Assembly (NCBI RefSeq): GCF_001426345.1
Contig: NZ_LMEM01000001.1
Location: 221,700-285,699 of the forward strand
Direction of reading: 5' to 3'
Length of the DNA stretch: 64,000 nt
Origin: Devosia sp. Root436
Lineage (GTDB): Bacteria > Pseudomonadota > Alphaproteobacteria > Rhizobiales > Devosiaceae
Part shown: one piece after another, positions 43,963 to 53,485 of the stretch
How positions within the stretch are numbered: the stretch's first letter is position 1
How the letters are laid out: the number at the start of each line of letters is the position of its first letter
Position numbers and translations under genes: made by a program
The notes under the pieces: generated by a model
Told to the model about the DNA's origin: nothing
The model's database searches: none
What the model saw: the letters and a program-made list of their open reading frames with translations, nothing else

Positions 43963-44033
43963 GCCCCAACCGTAGACGAACGCCGCCGCGTTTTCTATTG
44001 CTGCGCCCGCGCATTGGTATTGCGGAGGGACCC

Positions 44034-44936
44034 ATGACGGCAACGATCATCGACGGCAAGAGCTTCGCCGAGGGCCTGCGTGGTCGCATTGCCGGCCACG
44101 TGCAGCGCCTCAAGGCTGAACACGGCATCACGCCCGGCCTGGCCGTCGTCATTGTCGGCCACGATCCCGCCAGCCAGGTCTATGTCACCAACAAGGCCAG
44201 GCAGACCGCCGAAGTCGGCATGGCCTCGTTCAAGCATGAACTGCCCGAAGACACGAGCGAAGCCGACCTGCTGGCTCTCGTCCATCGCTTGAACAATGAT
44301 GATCAGGTCCATGGCATCCTTGTGCAAATGCCGGTGCCCAAGCAGATCGACTCCATCAAGGTGATCGAGGCCATCGCCCCATCGAAGGATGTCGATTGCT
44401 TCACCCCGGCCAATGTCGGCAAGGTGCAGATCGGCCTGCCGGGCCCGGTCTCCTGCACGCCGCTCGGCTGCCTCATGCTGCTGCGCGACCAGATCGGCTC
44501 GCTGGCCGGGCTCAACGCCGTCATCATCGGCCGCTCCAACCTCGTCGGCAAACCGATGATGCAGCTGCTGCTGCGCGAGAACTGCACCGTCACCGTGGCG
44601 CATTCCAGGACGAAGAACCTCGCCGATGTGGTGCGCGGCGCCGATATCGTTGTCGCCGCCGTCGGTCGCCCCGAAATGATCCGCGGCGACTGGATCAAGC
44701 CGGGCGCCACGGTCATCGATGTCGGTATCAACCGCATTCCCGCGCCCGAACGCGGCGAAGGCAAGACCCGGCTGGTTGGCGACGTGGCCTATGCCGAAGC
44801 CGCCGCGATCGCCGGCGCCATCACCCCGGTTCCGGGCGGCGTCGGCCCCATGACCATTGCGTGCCTCCTCGCCAACACCGTCACCACCGCCAGCCTGATC
44901 AACGGCCTCGCGCCGCCGACCGACCTCACGGCATGA
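44034..44936 (+). CDS. folD: Bifunctional methylenetetrahydrofolate dehydrogenase/cyclohydrolase
   Basis: Interconverts methylene-, methenyl- and 10-formyl-tetrahydrofolate; 300 residues. ATG 44034 ([19 protein letters not shown]) follows GCGGAGGGA; the frame opens upstream at 43788 but crosses the leader terminator. Motifs are [20 protein letters not shown] with the catalytic lysine, the NADP site [20 protein letters not shown] and the C-terminal [16 protein letters not shown]. Its stop overlaps the DUF1643 start (ATGA). Confidence 0.96.
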   Translation: MTATIIDGKSFAEGLRGRIAGHVQRLKAEHGITPGLAVVIVGHDPASQVYVTNKARQTAEVGMASFKHELPEDTSEADLLALVHRLNNDDQVHGILVQMPVPKQIDSIKVIEAIAPSKDVDCFTPANVGKVQIGLPGPVSCTPLGCLMLLRDQIGSLAGLNAVIIGRSNLVGKPMMQLLLRENCTVTVAHSRTKNLADVVRGADIVVAAVGRPEMIRGDWIKPGATVIDVGINRIPAPERGEGKTRLVGDVAYAEAAAIAGAITPVPGGVGPMTIACLLANTVTTASLINGLAPPTDLTA

Positions 44937-45484
44937 TCGACGGCACCGCCCACGATCCCGGCGGCAAGGTGCGCCTGCGCCTGCTGCCGGGCGTCCATGG
45001 CGACGTGGTCATGAGCCCGGACACCCGCTACCGCCAGCGCATGCGCCGCTGGCTGGGCGATGCCTTCCCCGAGCGCTACATTCTCTTCATCGGCATGAAT
45101 CCCTCCACCGCCGATGCGACAGTGGACGACCCCACCTGCGCCCGCGAATGGACTTTCGCCCGCCGCGAGGGCTTTTCCGGCATGGTGAAATGCAATGTCG
45201 GCGACTATCGCGCCACCGACCCGAAAATGCTGGTCCAGCCGGACATTGTCGCGGTCTCGCCCGCCAATCTTCCCGTCATCCGCCAGGCCGCCAGCGGAGC
45301 AGACCGCGTCGTCCTCTGCCACGGCAAGCTCAACAAGGCCCTGGCGCCAGCGGGCAAGACGATCGTGGAAGCGCTCAAGGCTGACGGCGTGGAGTTATGG
45401 TGCTTCGGCACCAATGCCGATGGTTCACCCAAGCACCCGCTCTATCTGCGGGCCGATACGCCGCTGGTGCGGTTTTCGGGCTGA
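44933..45484 (+). CDS. DUF1643 family protein
   Basis: A 183-residue cytoplasmic protein of unknown role, translationally coupled to folD. The DUF1643 pattern is clear: [20 protein letters not shown], a [20 protein letters not shown] block, the VVLCHGKLN segment and a C-terminal [18 protein letters not shown]. The conserved GMNPS and [11 protein letters not shown] suggest a nucleotide- or base-binding pocket similar to uracil-glycosylase-like folds, but this is inference. Confidence 0.85.
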   Translation: MIDGTAHDPGGKVRLRLLPGVHGDVVMSPDTRYRQRMRRWLGDAFPERYILFIGMNPSTADATVDDPTCAREWTFARREGFSGMVKCNVGDYRATDPKMLVQPDIVAVSPANLPVIRQAASGADRVVLCHGKLNKALAPAGKTIVEALKADGVELWCFGTNADGSPKHPLYLRADTPLVRFSG

Positions 45485-45486
45485 TA

Positions 45487-45614
45487 GCCACGCCCTCGTG
45501 GTTCGAGGGTCGCTGCGCTCCCGCCTCACCATGAGGGCTACTGATACACCGAACTACAAGTAGCCCTCATGGTGAGGTGCGCTTCTTCAGCGCCTCGAAC
45601 CACGAGGGCGTGGC
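45487..45614. repeat. Large nested palindrome between convergent genes
   Basis: Outer arms of 22 bases are perfect: GCCACGCCCTCGTGGTTCGA plus GG (45487-45508) against 45593-45614. Inner arms CCTCACCATGAGGGCTAC (45524-45541) and GTAGCCCTCATGGTGAGG (45560-45577) are also perfect. It starts three bases after the DUF1643 stop and ends eight bases before the next gene's stop, so it could act as a bidirectional terminator. Confidence 0.9.
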
Positions 45615-45621
45615 ACGATCT

Positions 45622-45981
45622 TTAAGCCGCCCCCGCCAGATAAAACAACCGCGCCACCGTGTGATCCCGCAGCGCCTGCGCCGGCAGTTTCCCCGTCAAT
45701 GCCGCGATCACCTGGCCCTTGTCCGCCACCGCGCTGGCATCGACCACAACCCGCTTGAATCCCGGCCGCAAACCCTGCTTGGCCCCTTCCAGCAGGTCGA
45801 ACAGCAGGGCCCGCACATCGGTCCGCATGGCGCAGGCAATACACTGTTCGCCATCCGCATGGCCGTGCCCGCTGTTGGCCGGCAGGCGGAGCAGGGCGGT
45901 ATCGGCGTCGAGCGGGACGAGATGGATGGGCTCGGTAACGAGGGTTACGGGGATGGGTTCAAGAGGATGTTTCGCATTCAT
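45622..45981 (-). CDS. Small degenerate CobW/COG0523-like protein
   Basis: A 119-residue protein from ATG 45981 (MNAKHPLEPIPVTLVTEPIH). It aligns by eye with the middle of CobW-family GTPases: the opening PVTLVT, a His-rich SGHGHADGE, then CIAC at residues 47-50 in the place of the CxCC metal motif, followed by RTDVRALLFDLLEG and RVVVDASAVADKGQVIAAL (the VVIETTGLADP position). The P-loop and the NKxD motif are absent, so GTPase activity is not expected. It may bind zinc or cobalt. It lies downstream of metH, separated by repeats. The frame upstream to 46155 passes through a repeat and was not used. Confidence 0.7.
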   Translation of the reverse strand: MNAKHPLEPIPVTLVTEPIHLVPLDADTALLRLPANSGHGHADGEQCIACAMRTDVRALLFDLLEGAKQGLRPGFKRVVVDASAVADKGQVIAALTGKLPAQALRDHTVARLFYLAGAA

Positions 45982-46055
45982 TGGGGATATCCCCCTCCAG
46001 CCACCCCGACGCGGGGAATATTGCTTCGGGCATATGGCAAGAAATATGGTTCTTG

Positions 46056-46200
46056 CCCTTCCTCCCCTTTTGAGGGGAGGGTAGCGGCGCTCGGCCCGCC
46101 GGGCCGTAGCAGAGCTGGGGAGGGGTGGTTTCGTGAACCATCCAAGGACCCCCACCCTCGGTCCCTCCCCTCAGGGGGAGGGAGGCGAAGGAACCGCGAG
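46056..46200. repeat. Imperfect palindromic repeat between metH and the CobW-like gene
   Basis: CTTCCTCCCCTTTTGAGGGG (from 46059) and a run CCCTCCCCTCAGGGGGAGGG ending near 46182 are imperfect copies of one hairpin. Between them lies CTCGGCCCGCCGGGCCG. It resembles the CTCTCCC/GGGAGAG elements at 39163 and 52544. Confidence 0.7.
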
Positions 46201-46226
46201 CCGGGTAGACAAACCCAATATCCCGT

Positions 46227-49200
46227 CTACTCCGCCGCCACGATAGCCGGCCCCGGAATGTAGTTCAAAATCGGCCCCAGCCACCGTTCCACGTCCGCCA
46301 CCGGCATGTTCTTGCGCTCGGCATAGTCCATCACCTGGTCGCGCTCCACCTTGGCCACGCCGAAGTAATAGGCGTCCGGATGGCTGAAATAGAGCCCCGA
46401 AACCGATGAGCCCGGCCACATGGCATAGCTTTCGGTCAGCGTCACGCCCACGGCCTGTTCGGCATCGAGCAGGCGGAACAGGGTGGTCTTTTCGGTATGG
46501 TCGGGCTGGGCTGGATAGCCAGGGGCGGGGCGGATGCCGCGATAGGGCTCGGCGGCCAGCTCGTCGGGCGCAAAGCTCTCGTCGGCGCCATAGCCCCAAT
46601 AGTCCTTGCGCACCCGCTCGTGCATCGCCTCGGCCAAGGCCTCGGCAAAGCGGTCGGCCAGTGCCTTGACCAGGATCGACGAGTAGTCGTCATTGGCGCG
46701 TTCGAACCGCTCGGCAATGGCCACTTCCTCGATGCCCGCCGTCACCACGAACCCGCCCATATAGTCCGGCACTCCATCGGGCGCCACGAAGTCGGCCAGC
46801 GCCATGTTGGGCTTGCCGTCGCGCTTGGAGAGCTGCTGGCGCAAGGTGAACAAAGTTGCGAGGTCTTCGGCGCGGCCTTCGTCCTTGTAGAGACGGATGT
46901 CGTCGCCATGGGCATTGGCCGGCCAGAAGCCGACCACCGCGCGCGGCTTGAACCACTTTTCGCCGATGATCTGCTTGAGCATCAGCTGCGCGTCATCGAA
47001 CAGCTGCCGCGCCGCCTCGCCCTGCCGCTCGTCCTCGAGAATGGCCGGATAACGCCCCTTGAGTTCCCAGGTCTGGAAGAAGGGCGTCCAGTCGATATAT
47101 CGGGCCAACGCCTCAAGGTCGAAGTCCTCGATCACCCGCGTACCCAAAAAGCTCGGCTTGGGCGGCGTGTAGCTGGCCCAGTCCGGCTTGAAGGCATTGG
47201 CGCGCGCCTTTTCCAGCGGCACGCGCTGCTTCTCGCTCTCGGCCCGCTCATGGGCTGCCGCGGCCTTGGCATATTCCTTGCGGATATCCTCGATGAAACT
47301 CACCTTGCTGTCGGCTGACAGCAGGTTGCCCACCACGCCCACGGCGCGGCTGGCGTCGTTGACATAGACGGCCTGGCCCCGCTCATAGCGCGGATGGATT
47401 TTGACGGCCGTATGCACCCGGCTGGTCGTCGCCCCGCCGATCAGCAGGGGAATGTCGAAGCCCTCGCGCTCCATTTCGGCCGCCACATGCACCATCTCGT
47501 CCAGCGACGGCGTGATGAGGCCGGAGAGCCCGATGATATCGACATTGAGCTCCCTCGCCGTCTGCAGAATTTTGGCCGTCGGCACCATGACGCCGAGATC
47601 GATGATCTCGTAATTGTTGCAGGAGAGCACGACGCCGACGATATTCTTGCCGATATCGTGCACGTCGCCCTTTACCGTGGCCATCAGCACCTTGCCGGCG
47701 CTCTGCCGTTCGGTTTCCACGCCGCCATTGGCCAGCTTTTCCGCCTCCATATAGGGCAGCAGCAAAGCCACGGCCTGCTTCATCACGCGGGCCGATTTCA
47801 CCACCTGCGGCAGGAACATCTTGCCCGAGCCGAACAGGTCGCCGACCACGCTCATGCCGGCCATCAGCGGGCCTTCGATCACATGCAGCGGCCGGGGCAG
47901 CTTCTGGCGGGCTTCCTCGGTGTCGGCATCGATGAATTCGGTAATGCCGTTGACCAGCGCGTAGGAAATGCGCTCCTCCACCGTGCCCTCGCGCCAGCTC
48001 ATGTCCTTGGCGGCGACTTCCTTGCCGGCCGCCCCGCGATAGCGCTCGGCCAGGGCCAACAGCCGGTCGGTCGCATCCTCGCGGCGGTTGAGGATCACGT
48101 CCTCGCAGGCGTCGCGCAATTCGGGATCGATGCTCTCATACACCGCCAGTTGCCCGGCATTGACGATGCCCATGTCCATACCCTGCTGGATGGCATAGTA
48201 CAGGAACACCGCGTGCATGGCTTCGCGCACCGGCTCATTGCCGCGGAACGAGAAGCTCAGGTTGGAGATGCCGCCAGAAATATGCACATGGGGCAGGGTG
48301 TCGGTGATCTGCCTGGTGGCCTCGATGAAGGCGAGGCCATAGCCATTGTGCTCCTCGATGCCCGTCGCCACCGCGAAGACGTTGGGATCGAAGATGATGT
48401 CCTCGGGCGGGAAACCGACCTTCTCGGTCAGCAGCTTGTAGGCCCGGGTGCAGATGGAAACCTTGCGCTCGATCGTATCGGCCTGGCCCTGCTCGTCGAA
48501 CGCCATCACCACCACGGCCGCGCCATAGGCGCGCACCAGCCGCGCGTGATGCAGGAACGCCTCCTCGCCTTCCTTCATCGAGATGGAATTGACCAGCGCC
48601 TTGCCCTGCACGCATTTCAGCCCCGCCTCGATCACCTCCCATTTGGAGCTGTCGATCATCAGCGGCACCTTGGCGATATCGGGTTCGGCGGCCAGCAGGT
48701 TGAGGAAGTCGATCATCACCTGCTTGCTGTCGATCAGCCCCTCATCCATGTTGATGTCGATGATCTGGGCGCCATTGGCCACCTGGTCGCGCGCCACGTC
48801 CAGCGCCGCGGTATAGTCGCCCGCCGTTATCAGCTTGCGGAAGCGCGCCGAGCCGGTGACATTGGTGCGCTCGCCCACATTCACGAACGGAATTTCCGGC
48901 GTCAGCGTGAACGGCTCCAGCCCTGACAGCCGCAGGAATTTCTCGGCCGTCGGTACGGCGCGCGGCTTGTGTTTGCTGACAGCCTGGGCGATGGCGCTGA
49001 TATGCTCGGGCGTCGAGCCGCAGCAGCCGCCCACGATGTTGACATAGCCGGCGGCGGCAAAGCCCTCGATCTGCTCGGCCATGAATTCGGGGCTCTCGTC
49101 ATACTGGCCGAAAGCGTTGGGCAGGCCCGCATTGGGATAGGCGCAGATGAAAGTGTCCGCCACATCGGACAATTCGCCCAGATGCGCCCGCATGGCATTG

Positions 49201-49982
49201 GCGCCCAGCGCGCAATTGAGCCCGATGGTGAACGGGTTGGCGTGGCGCACCGAATACCAGAATGCCGAGGGCGTCTGCCCGCTGAGGGTGCGGCCGCTGA
49301 GGTCGGTAATGGTGCCCGAAATCATGATCGGCACGTCGATGCCGCGCTCGTCGAACAGCTTTCGCGCCGCGAAGATGCCGGCCTTGGTGTTGAGCGTATC
49401 GGTGATGGTCTCGAACAGCAGCAGGTCGGCACCGGCATCCACCAGTCCGCGGATCGCCTCACCATAGGCTTCCACCAGCTGGTCGAAGGTGATGGCGCGG
49501 TGGCCGGGGCTGTTGACGTCGGTCGACATGGACGAAGTCTTGTTGGTCGGCCCCAGCGCCCCGGCCACGAAGCGCCGCCGTCCATCCGCCGCCTCAGCAC
49601 GCTGCGCCGCCCGGCGCGCGACGATCACGCCCTGGTAGTTGATGTCATAGACCGCGTCCTCGCAGGCATAGTCCGCCTGGGCGACCGAGGTGGCCGAGAA
49701 GGTGTTGGTCTCCGCGATATCGGCGCCGGCCATGTAGTAATCGAAATGGATATCCTCGATCAGTTTTGGCTCGGTTATAACCAGCAGGTCGTTGTTGCCC
49801 TGCAGCGGCAGCTTCCAGCCCTTGAAGCGCTCGCCGCGGAAATTCTCCTCGGTCAGCTTCAACCGCTGGATCATGGTGCCCATGGCGCCGTCCAGAATCA
49901 GGATGCGCTCGCGCGCCGCCCTGGTCAGCGCGGTGCGGACCTCGTTCCAGTCGGGAATGTGGGGATCATCATGCTGGCTCAT
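46227..49982 (-). CDS. metH: Cobalamin-dependent methionine synthase
   Basis: Methylates homocysteine with methyl-THF via B12; 1251 residues from ATG 49982 (a TTG six bases earlier is possible). Four modules are visible. The homocysteine domain has zinc cysteines in GLNCALGAN and [13 protein letters not shown] pterin-binding domain begins near [16 protein letters not shown]. The cobalamin domain has the [11 protein letters not shown] (DxHxxG) motif. The C-terminal AdoMet reactivation domain is full length. All modules are intact and in the usual order. A palindromic operator lies 36 bases upstream. Confidence 0.97.
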   Translation of the reverse strand: MSQHDDPHIPDWNEVRTALTRAARERILILDGAMGTMIQRLKLTEENFRGERFKGWKLPLQGNNDLLVITEPKLIEDIHFDYYMAGADIAETNTFSATSVAQADYACEDAVYDINYQGVIVARRAAQRAEAADGRRRFVAGALGPTNKTSSMSTDVNSPGHRAITFDQLVEAYGEAIRGLVDAGADLLLFETITDTLNTKAGIFAARKLFDERGIDVPIMISGTITDLSGRTLSGQTPSAFWYSVRHANPFTIGLNCALGANAMRAHLGELSDVADTFICAYPNAGLPNAFGQYDESPEFMAEQIEGFAAAGYVNIVGGCCGSTPEHISAIAQAVSKHKPRAVPTAEKFLRLSGLEPFTLTPEIPFVNVGERTNVTGSARFRKLITAGDYTAALDVARDQVANGAQIIDINMDEGLIDSKQVMIDFLNLLAAEPDIAKVPLMIDSSKWEVIEAGLKCVQGKALVNSISMKEGEEAFLHHARLVRAYGAAVVVMAFDEQGQADTIERKVSICTRAYKLLTEKVGFPPEDIIFDPNVFAVATGIEEHNGYGLAFIEATRQITDTLPHVHISGGISNLSFSFRGNEPVREAMHAVFLYYAIQQGMDMGIVNAGQLAVYESIDPELRDACEDVILNRREDATDRLLALAERYRGAAGKEVAAKDMSWREGTVEERISYALVNGITEFIDADTEEARQKLPRPLHVIEGPLMAGMSVVGDLFGSGKMFLPQVVKSARVMKQAVALLLPYMEAEKLANGGVETERQSAGKVLMATVKGDVHDIGKNIVGVVLSCNNYEIIDLGVMVPTAKILQTARELNVDIIGLSGLITPSLDEMVHVAAEMEREGFDIPLLIGGATTSRVHTAVKIHPRYERGQAVYVNDASRAVGVVGNLLSADSKVSFIEDIRKEYAKAAAAHERAESEKQRVPLEKARANAFKPDWASYTPPKPSFLGTRVIEDFDLEALARYIDWTPFFQTWELKGRYPAILEDERQGEAARQLFDDAQLMLKQIIGEKWFKPRAVVGFWPANAHGDDIRLYKDEGRAEDLATLFTLRQQLSKRDGKPNMALADFVAPDGVPDYMGGFVVTAGIEEVAIAERFERANDDYSSILVKALADRFAEALAEAMHERVRKDYWGYGADESFAPDELAAEPYRGIRPAPGYPAQPDHTEKTTLFRLLDAEQAVGVTLTESYAMWPGSSVSGLYFSHPDAYYFGVAKVERDQVMDYAERKNMPVADVERWLGPILNYIPGPAIVAAE

Positions 49983-50017
49983 CGCCAAATACCTCAGCTA
50001 CCTGCTATTCCTGTGAC

Positions 50018-50033
50018 ATAAAGATATCTTTAT
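50018..50033. promoter_or_regulatory. Perfect 16-bp palindrome upstream of metH (SahR/ArsR-type operator candidate)
   Basis: ATAAAGATATCTTTAT is a perfect palindrome centred about 43 bases before the metH start in an AT-rich island. It resembles, from memory, operators assigned to ArsR-family S-adenosylhomocysteine-responsive regulators (SahR) in Rhizobiales. The regulator gene is not in the window. Confidence 0.7.
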
Positions 50034-50157
50034 ATCAGCAACTGCGCAAGGCCGGTGCGGGGACGCATTTATCCCCGATCCGTCACGCATTGGCATCAAA
50101 TGCTACGCCAAACGCTAACAGTCTGTTCCCCTTAACCTCACCGAAACCAGAAAACCT

Positions 50158-50216
50158 CTAACTGACTGCGAGTGCTCCGGGATCGCGTTATGATCTGCGC
50201 TCGCAGTGTCAGTTAG
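50158..50216. promoter_or_regulatory. Long inverted repeat in the rlpA upstream region
   Basis: CTAACTGACTGCGAGTGC (50158-50175) and GCGCTCGCAGTGTCAGTTAG (50197-50216) pair over about 17 bases with a two-base bulge and one mismatch. The spacer contains GCGTTATGATCT, which could be a -10 region. The right arm ends nine bases before the rlpA start. Confidence 0.6.
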
Positions 50217-50225
50217 CGTAGAGTA

Positions 50226-51275
50226 ATGCGTACCGTGACGACGACCTCCTGGCGCCATGCCATCCGCCTTGTCGCCCTCGCGGCCCTTGTCGCCCCCATG
50301 ATCGCGGCTTGCGGCGGGGGCCTTGGCGCCACCGTCAATCGTGCCGCCTTCAGCTCCTCCGAATATGGCGTCGGCGTTTCTCCCCGCGTCACCACCGCGG
50401 CCAATCCCCCCAAGGGTGGCGGCCGCTACCAGGTCGGCAGGCCCTATACGGTGCGCGGCAAGGTCTACACGCCGGCTGAGCAGCCCGACTATGTCGCGGT
50501 GGGCGATGCCTCGTGGTACGGCGCCGATTTCCATGGCCGCAGAACGGCTAACGGGGAAATCTTCTCAGCCAACGCGATCACCGGCGCCCATCCCACGCTG
50601 CCTTTGCCCTCTTATGTCCGCGTCACCAACCAGGCCAATGGCCGCTCGGTCATCGTCCGCGTCAACGATCGCGGCCCCTATATGCCCGGCCGCATCATGG
50701 ACTTGTCCTACAGGGCGGCGGCCATGCTGGGCTATGTCAACAACGGCCATACCCAGATCCAGGCCGAGTATGTCGGCCCGGCGCCGCTCGAAGGCGACGA
50801 CACCCGCATGCTGATGGCTTCCTATTCCGGCCCGGCCGATTTCGGCGGCGGCAACACCCAGTTCGCCCAGGCCGACAATACCAATAGCCTCGCCGACATA
50901 GCCGGTAACTTCTTCGGCAACCTGTTCTCCTATGCCGACACCACGCCGCAGGAGCAGGACGCCGCCATCGGCACCGCCTTCGCGGCGGTCAACGCCATGG
51001 CCACCCGTGCCGGCGGCCTTGACGATTGGGCGCAGTCCGTCGACATGGATGCCCGTAACATCAAGCTGGGCCTCGGTATTTTCGCCGATCAGGGTAATGC
51101 CGTCGCCCTGGCCGAGCGCTTCGCCCTGCTGGGTGCGGTCGACGAGGAGGCCGTGACCGTCAATGGCGGGCCGGCAACCCGGCTGACCCTGACCCATCTC
51201 AAGCCCGGCGTGTCACGCATAGATGTTCTCGACCTGGCTCGCGAACTCGGGCTCAATGATCTAAAGTTGAACTAG
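50226..51275 (+). CDS. rlpA: Septal-ring lytic transglycosylase RlpA family lipoprotein
   Basis: Predicted outer-membrane lipoprotein cleaving denuded glycan strands at division sites; 349 residues. A lipobox (MIAACGGG) puts the lipid cysteine at residue 29. The double-psi beta-barrel domain (about 95-185) has the signature GDASWYGADFHGRRTANGE, with ALPSYVRVTN-like and IVRVNDRGPYMPGRIMDLS blocks including the catalytic-site Asp. A C-terminal segment (about 280-349) looks like a divergent SPOR domain. An unusual long linker lies between. Confidence 0.9.
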   Translation: MRTVTTTSWRHAIRLVALAALVAPMIAACGGGLGATVNRAAFSSSEYGVGVSPRVTTAANPPKGGGRYQVGRPYTVRGKVYTPAEQPDYVAVGDASWYGADFHGRRTANGEIFSANAITGAHPTLPLPSYVRVTNQANGRSVIVRVNDRGPYMPGRIMDLSYRAAAMLGYVNNGHTQIQAEYVGPAPLEGDDTRMLMASYSGPADFGGGNTQFAQADNTNSLADIAGNFFGNLFSYADTTPQEQDAAIGTAFAAVNAMATRAGGLDDWAQSVDMDARNIKLGLGIFADQGNAVALAERFALLGAVDEEAVTVNGGPATRLTLTHLKPGVSRIDVLDLARELGLNDLKLN

Positions 51276-51280
51276 ACCAC

Positions 51281-51310
51281 GACGTCATTCCCGTGAAAGC
51301 GGGGATCTAT
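51281..51310. repeat. Half copy of the REP-like hairpin
   Basis: GACGTCATTCCCGTGAAAGC followed by GGGGATC matches one arm of the repeat at 32432. The inverted partner copy is absent. It lies between rlpA and the D,D-carboxypeptidase gene. Confidence 0.65.
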
Positions 51311-51350
51311 TCTTTGCTGGGCTGGTATTGAAACGGGGGAAGGGGGCAAC

Positions 51351-52496
51351 GTGAAGAAAATCCTGCGAATTCTCGCGGCAGCGCTGACCTTGACTATGCC
51401 GGCTTTGGCCCAGGCCGATTTCGACACCAAAGCCAAGTTCGCCATCCTGATGGACGAGGATTCCGGCACGGTGATCTTCCAGAAGGATGCCGACCTGCCG
51501 ATGGAGCCGGCCAGCATGGCCAAGCTCATGACCATTGCCGTGGTGTTCAACGAAATCCGCAGCGGCCGGCTTTCCATGACCGACGAGTTCTTCGTCTCCG
51601 AACATGCCTGGCGCACCGGCGGCGCCTCGTCCGGCGGCTCGACCATGTTTGCCGAGCTCAATTCGCAGATATCGGTCGAAAACCTCATCCGCTCGGTGAT
51701 CATCCAGTCGGGCAACGATGCGGCGATCATCCTGGCCGAAGGCATTGCCGGCTCCGAGGGCAGCTTTGCGGCGATGATGAACGAGTTGGGCGAGGAAATC
51801 GGCCTCGCCGATTCCCATTTCACCAATCCCACCGGCCTGCCGGACCCGGATATGTATGTCACCGCCCGCGACCTGGCCGACCTGGCGCGCTACCTGATCC
51901 GCGAATTCCCCGAATACTACCACTACTTCTCCGAGCCCGAGATGGAGTGGAACGGCATCAAGCAGCCCAACCGCAATTCATTGGTAGAACTCGGCATTGG
52001 CGTCGATGGCCTCAAGACCGGCCATACCGAGGCGGCTGGCTACGGCTCGGTCATCTCCACCGATGAAGGGGGCCGCCGGCTGGTCGCCGTGCTGCATGGC
52101 CTCACTTCCATGGCCCAGCGCACCGAGGAAGGCCGCAAGCTCATCACCTGGGGCGCCCGCGCCTTCGAGCGTGTCGCCGCCTATCCCGAAGGCGCTGTGG
52201 TGGCCTATGCCAATGTCTATGGCGGCACCAGCCCCAGCGTCGGCCTGGTCGGGGAGGGTGAAGTGGCGCTCTACCTGCCGCGCGGCTCGCGCAAATGCCT
52301 CAATGCCCAGGTCAACTATACCGGACCGCTGCTGCCCCCGGTCATGCAGGGCGACCAGATCGCCGAACTCCAGGTCTTCTGCGACGACCAGCTCGTCCAG
52401 ACCGCCCCGCTCTATGCCGCCGAAACGGTGGGAGAGGGCGATATCGTGCGCAAGGCCACCGACGCGCTGAAGCAACTGGCCCTTGGTTGGTTGTGA
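51351..52496 (+). CDS. D-alanyl-D-alanine carboxypeptidase (class C low-molecular-weight PBP)
   Basis: Trims the terminal D-Ala from peptidoglycan stems in the periplasm; 381 residues. Signal peptide MKKILRILAAALTLTMPALA then AQA. The penicillin-binding motifs are SMAK (SxxK, near residue 61), SGN (IIQSGNDAA) and KTGHTEAAGYG. A PBP5-type C-terminal beta domain (about 285-365) and a final short amphipathic helix (ATDALKQLALGWL) anchor it to the membrane. It is the DacA/DacF type found upstream of tmk in this group. Confidence 0.95.
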   Translation: MKKILRILAAALTLTMPALAQADFDTKAKFAILMDEDSGTVIFQKDADLPMEPASMAKLMTIAVVFNEIRSGRLSMTDEFFVSEHAWRTGGASSGGSTMFAELNSQISVENLIRSVIIQSGNDAAIILAEGIAGSEGSFAAMMNELGEEIGLADSHFTNPTGLPDPDMYVTARDLADLARYLIREFPEYYHYFSEPEMEWNGIKQPNRNSLVELGIGVDGLKTGHTEAAGYGSVISTDEGGRRLVAVLHGLTSMAQRTEEGRKLITWGARAFERVAAYPEGAVVAYANVYGGTSPSVGLVGEGEVALYLPRGSRKCLNAQVNYTGPLLPPVMQGDQIAELQVFCDDQLVQTAPLYAAETVGEGDIVRKATDALKQLALGWL

Positions 52497-52543
52497 ACTC
52501 CTCCCCGTTAGGGCGGTATCCACCCCGGGCCGCTTGGGCGCTT

Positions 52544-52691
52544 CCCTTCTCCCCTTGAGGGAGAAGGTGCCCGAAGGGCGGATGAGGGGTTTGGAGCTAT
52601 CCAAGAGCATTGACGCATGGGATGGCGCAGAACCCCTCACCCGGAAATCCGCTGGACGCGGATTTCCACCTCTCCCTCAAGGGGAGAGGGC
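52544..52691. repeat. Imperfect palindromic repeat between the carboxypeptidase gene and tmk
   Basis: CCTTCTCCCCTTGAGGGAGA near 52544 and CCTCTCCCTCAAGGGGAGAG near 52669 are related hairpins. GATGAGGGGTT (52581) and AACCCCTCACC (52631) also pair. A perfect inner hairpin GGAAATCCGC-TGGAC-GCGGATTTCC lies at 52642-52666. The 293-base spacer holds no gene. Confidence 0.8.
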
Positions 52692-52789
52692 TTTCGCTCC
52701 GTGTCCAGCCGCTACCCGAGGGCTCTTCAACTTGACGAGCGCGCCCCAAGTGCATAGCCCTCGGATCGAGACAATTGAAGCCGGAAGAC

Positions 52790-53485
52790 ATGTTGCAAGA
52801 GGCACCGACTTCCAAAGCCAGCCGCGCCCGCTTCATCACCTTCGAGGGTGGCGAGGGCGTCGGCAAATCCACCCAGGTCAAGCGCCTGCTGCAAAACCTG
52901 CAGCGGCACGACATCGAGGCCGTTCGCACGCGCGAACCCGGTGGCACGCCCAAGGCCGAGGCCATCCGCTCCTTCATCCTGCAGGGGCGATCGGAAAGCT
53001 GGGGGCCGGGTGCCGAAGCGGTGCTCTTCGCCGCGGCCCGGCTCGACCACGTCAACCAGCTCATCGCTCCCAACCTGAGCAACGGCATCTGGGTTCTGTC
53101 CGACCGGTTCCATGATTCCACCCGCGCCTATCAGGGCTTGACCGGTGGCGTCGATGACAAGCTCATCGCGGGGCTGGAATCCCTCGCTCTCGACGGGCAT
53201 GCGCCCGACCTCACCATCATCCTCGACATGGACCCCGAAGCCGCCTTCAAGCGCGTCGCCGAACGGGCCATCGAAGACGGGCTGGCACTGACCGGCGATC
53301 GCTTCGAGAAGGAAGAGATCGAGTGGCACAAGAAGCTGCGTGACGGCTTCCTCGCCATTGCACGGGACAATCCGGACCGCTGCGTCGTCATCTCTGCCGC
53401 CCAGCCCGAGGATGCCCTCGAGGCTGCCATCTGGGAGGCCGTGAGCCAGCGTTTTCCCGAGCTACAGCGTGGTTCGCCGGCGTGA
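52790..53485 (+). CDS. tmk: Thymidylate kinase
   Basis: Phosphorylates dTMP to dTDP; 231 residues from ATG 52790 (a TTG at 52775 is an alternative). The P-loop FEGGEGVGKSTQ, the DR(Y/F)-type motif VLSDRFHDSTRAYQG and TREPGGTPKAEAIR are all present. The lid is short, as in Gram-negative enzymes. The stop overlaps the holB GTG, so translation is coupled. Confidence 0.95.
   Translation: MLQEAPTSKASRARFITFEGGEGVGKSTQVKRLLQNLQRHDIEAVRTREPGGTPKAEAIRSFILQGRSESWGPGAEAVLFAAARLDHVNQLIAPNLSNGIWVLSDRFHDSTRAYQGLTGGVDDKLIAGLESLALDGHAPDLTIILDMDPEAAFKRVAERAIEDGLALTGDRFEKEEIEWHKKLRDGFLAIARDNPDRCVVISAAQPEDALEAAIWEAVSQRFPELQRGSPA

Noticed and set aside
45490-45520. GGTTCGAGG segment resembling a tRNA T-loop
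   Set aside because: It belongs to a perfect palindrome and no acceptor or anticodon arm can be drawn.
47394-48926. Plus-strand 510-residue ORF opposite metH
   Set aside because: Antisense of the pterin and cobalamin domains of an intact metH.
49983-50225. SAM or cobalamin riboswitch before metH
   Set aside because: The leader is too short on the metH side and no B12-box or SAM-II core was found; a protein operator fits better.
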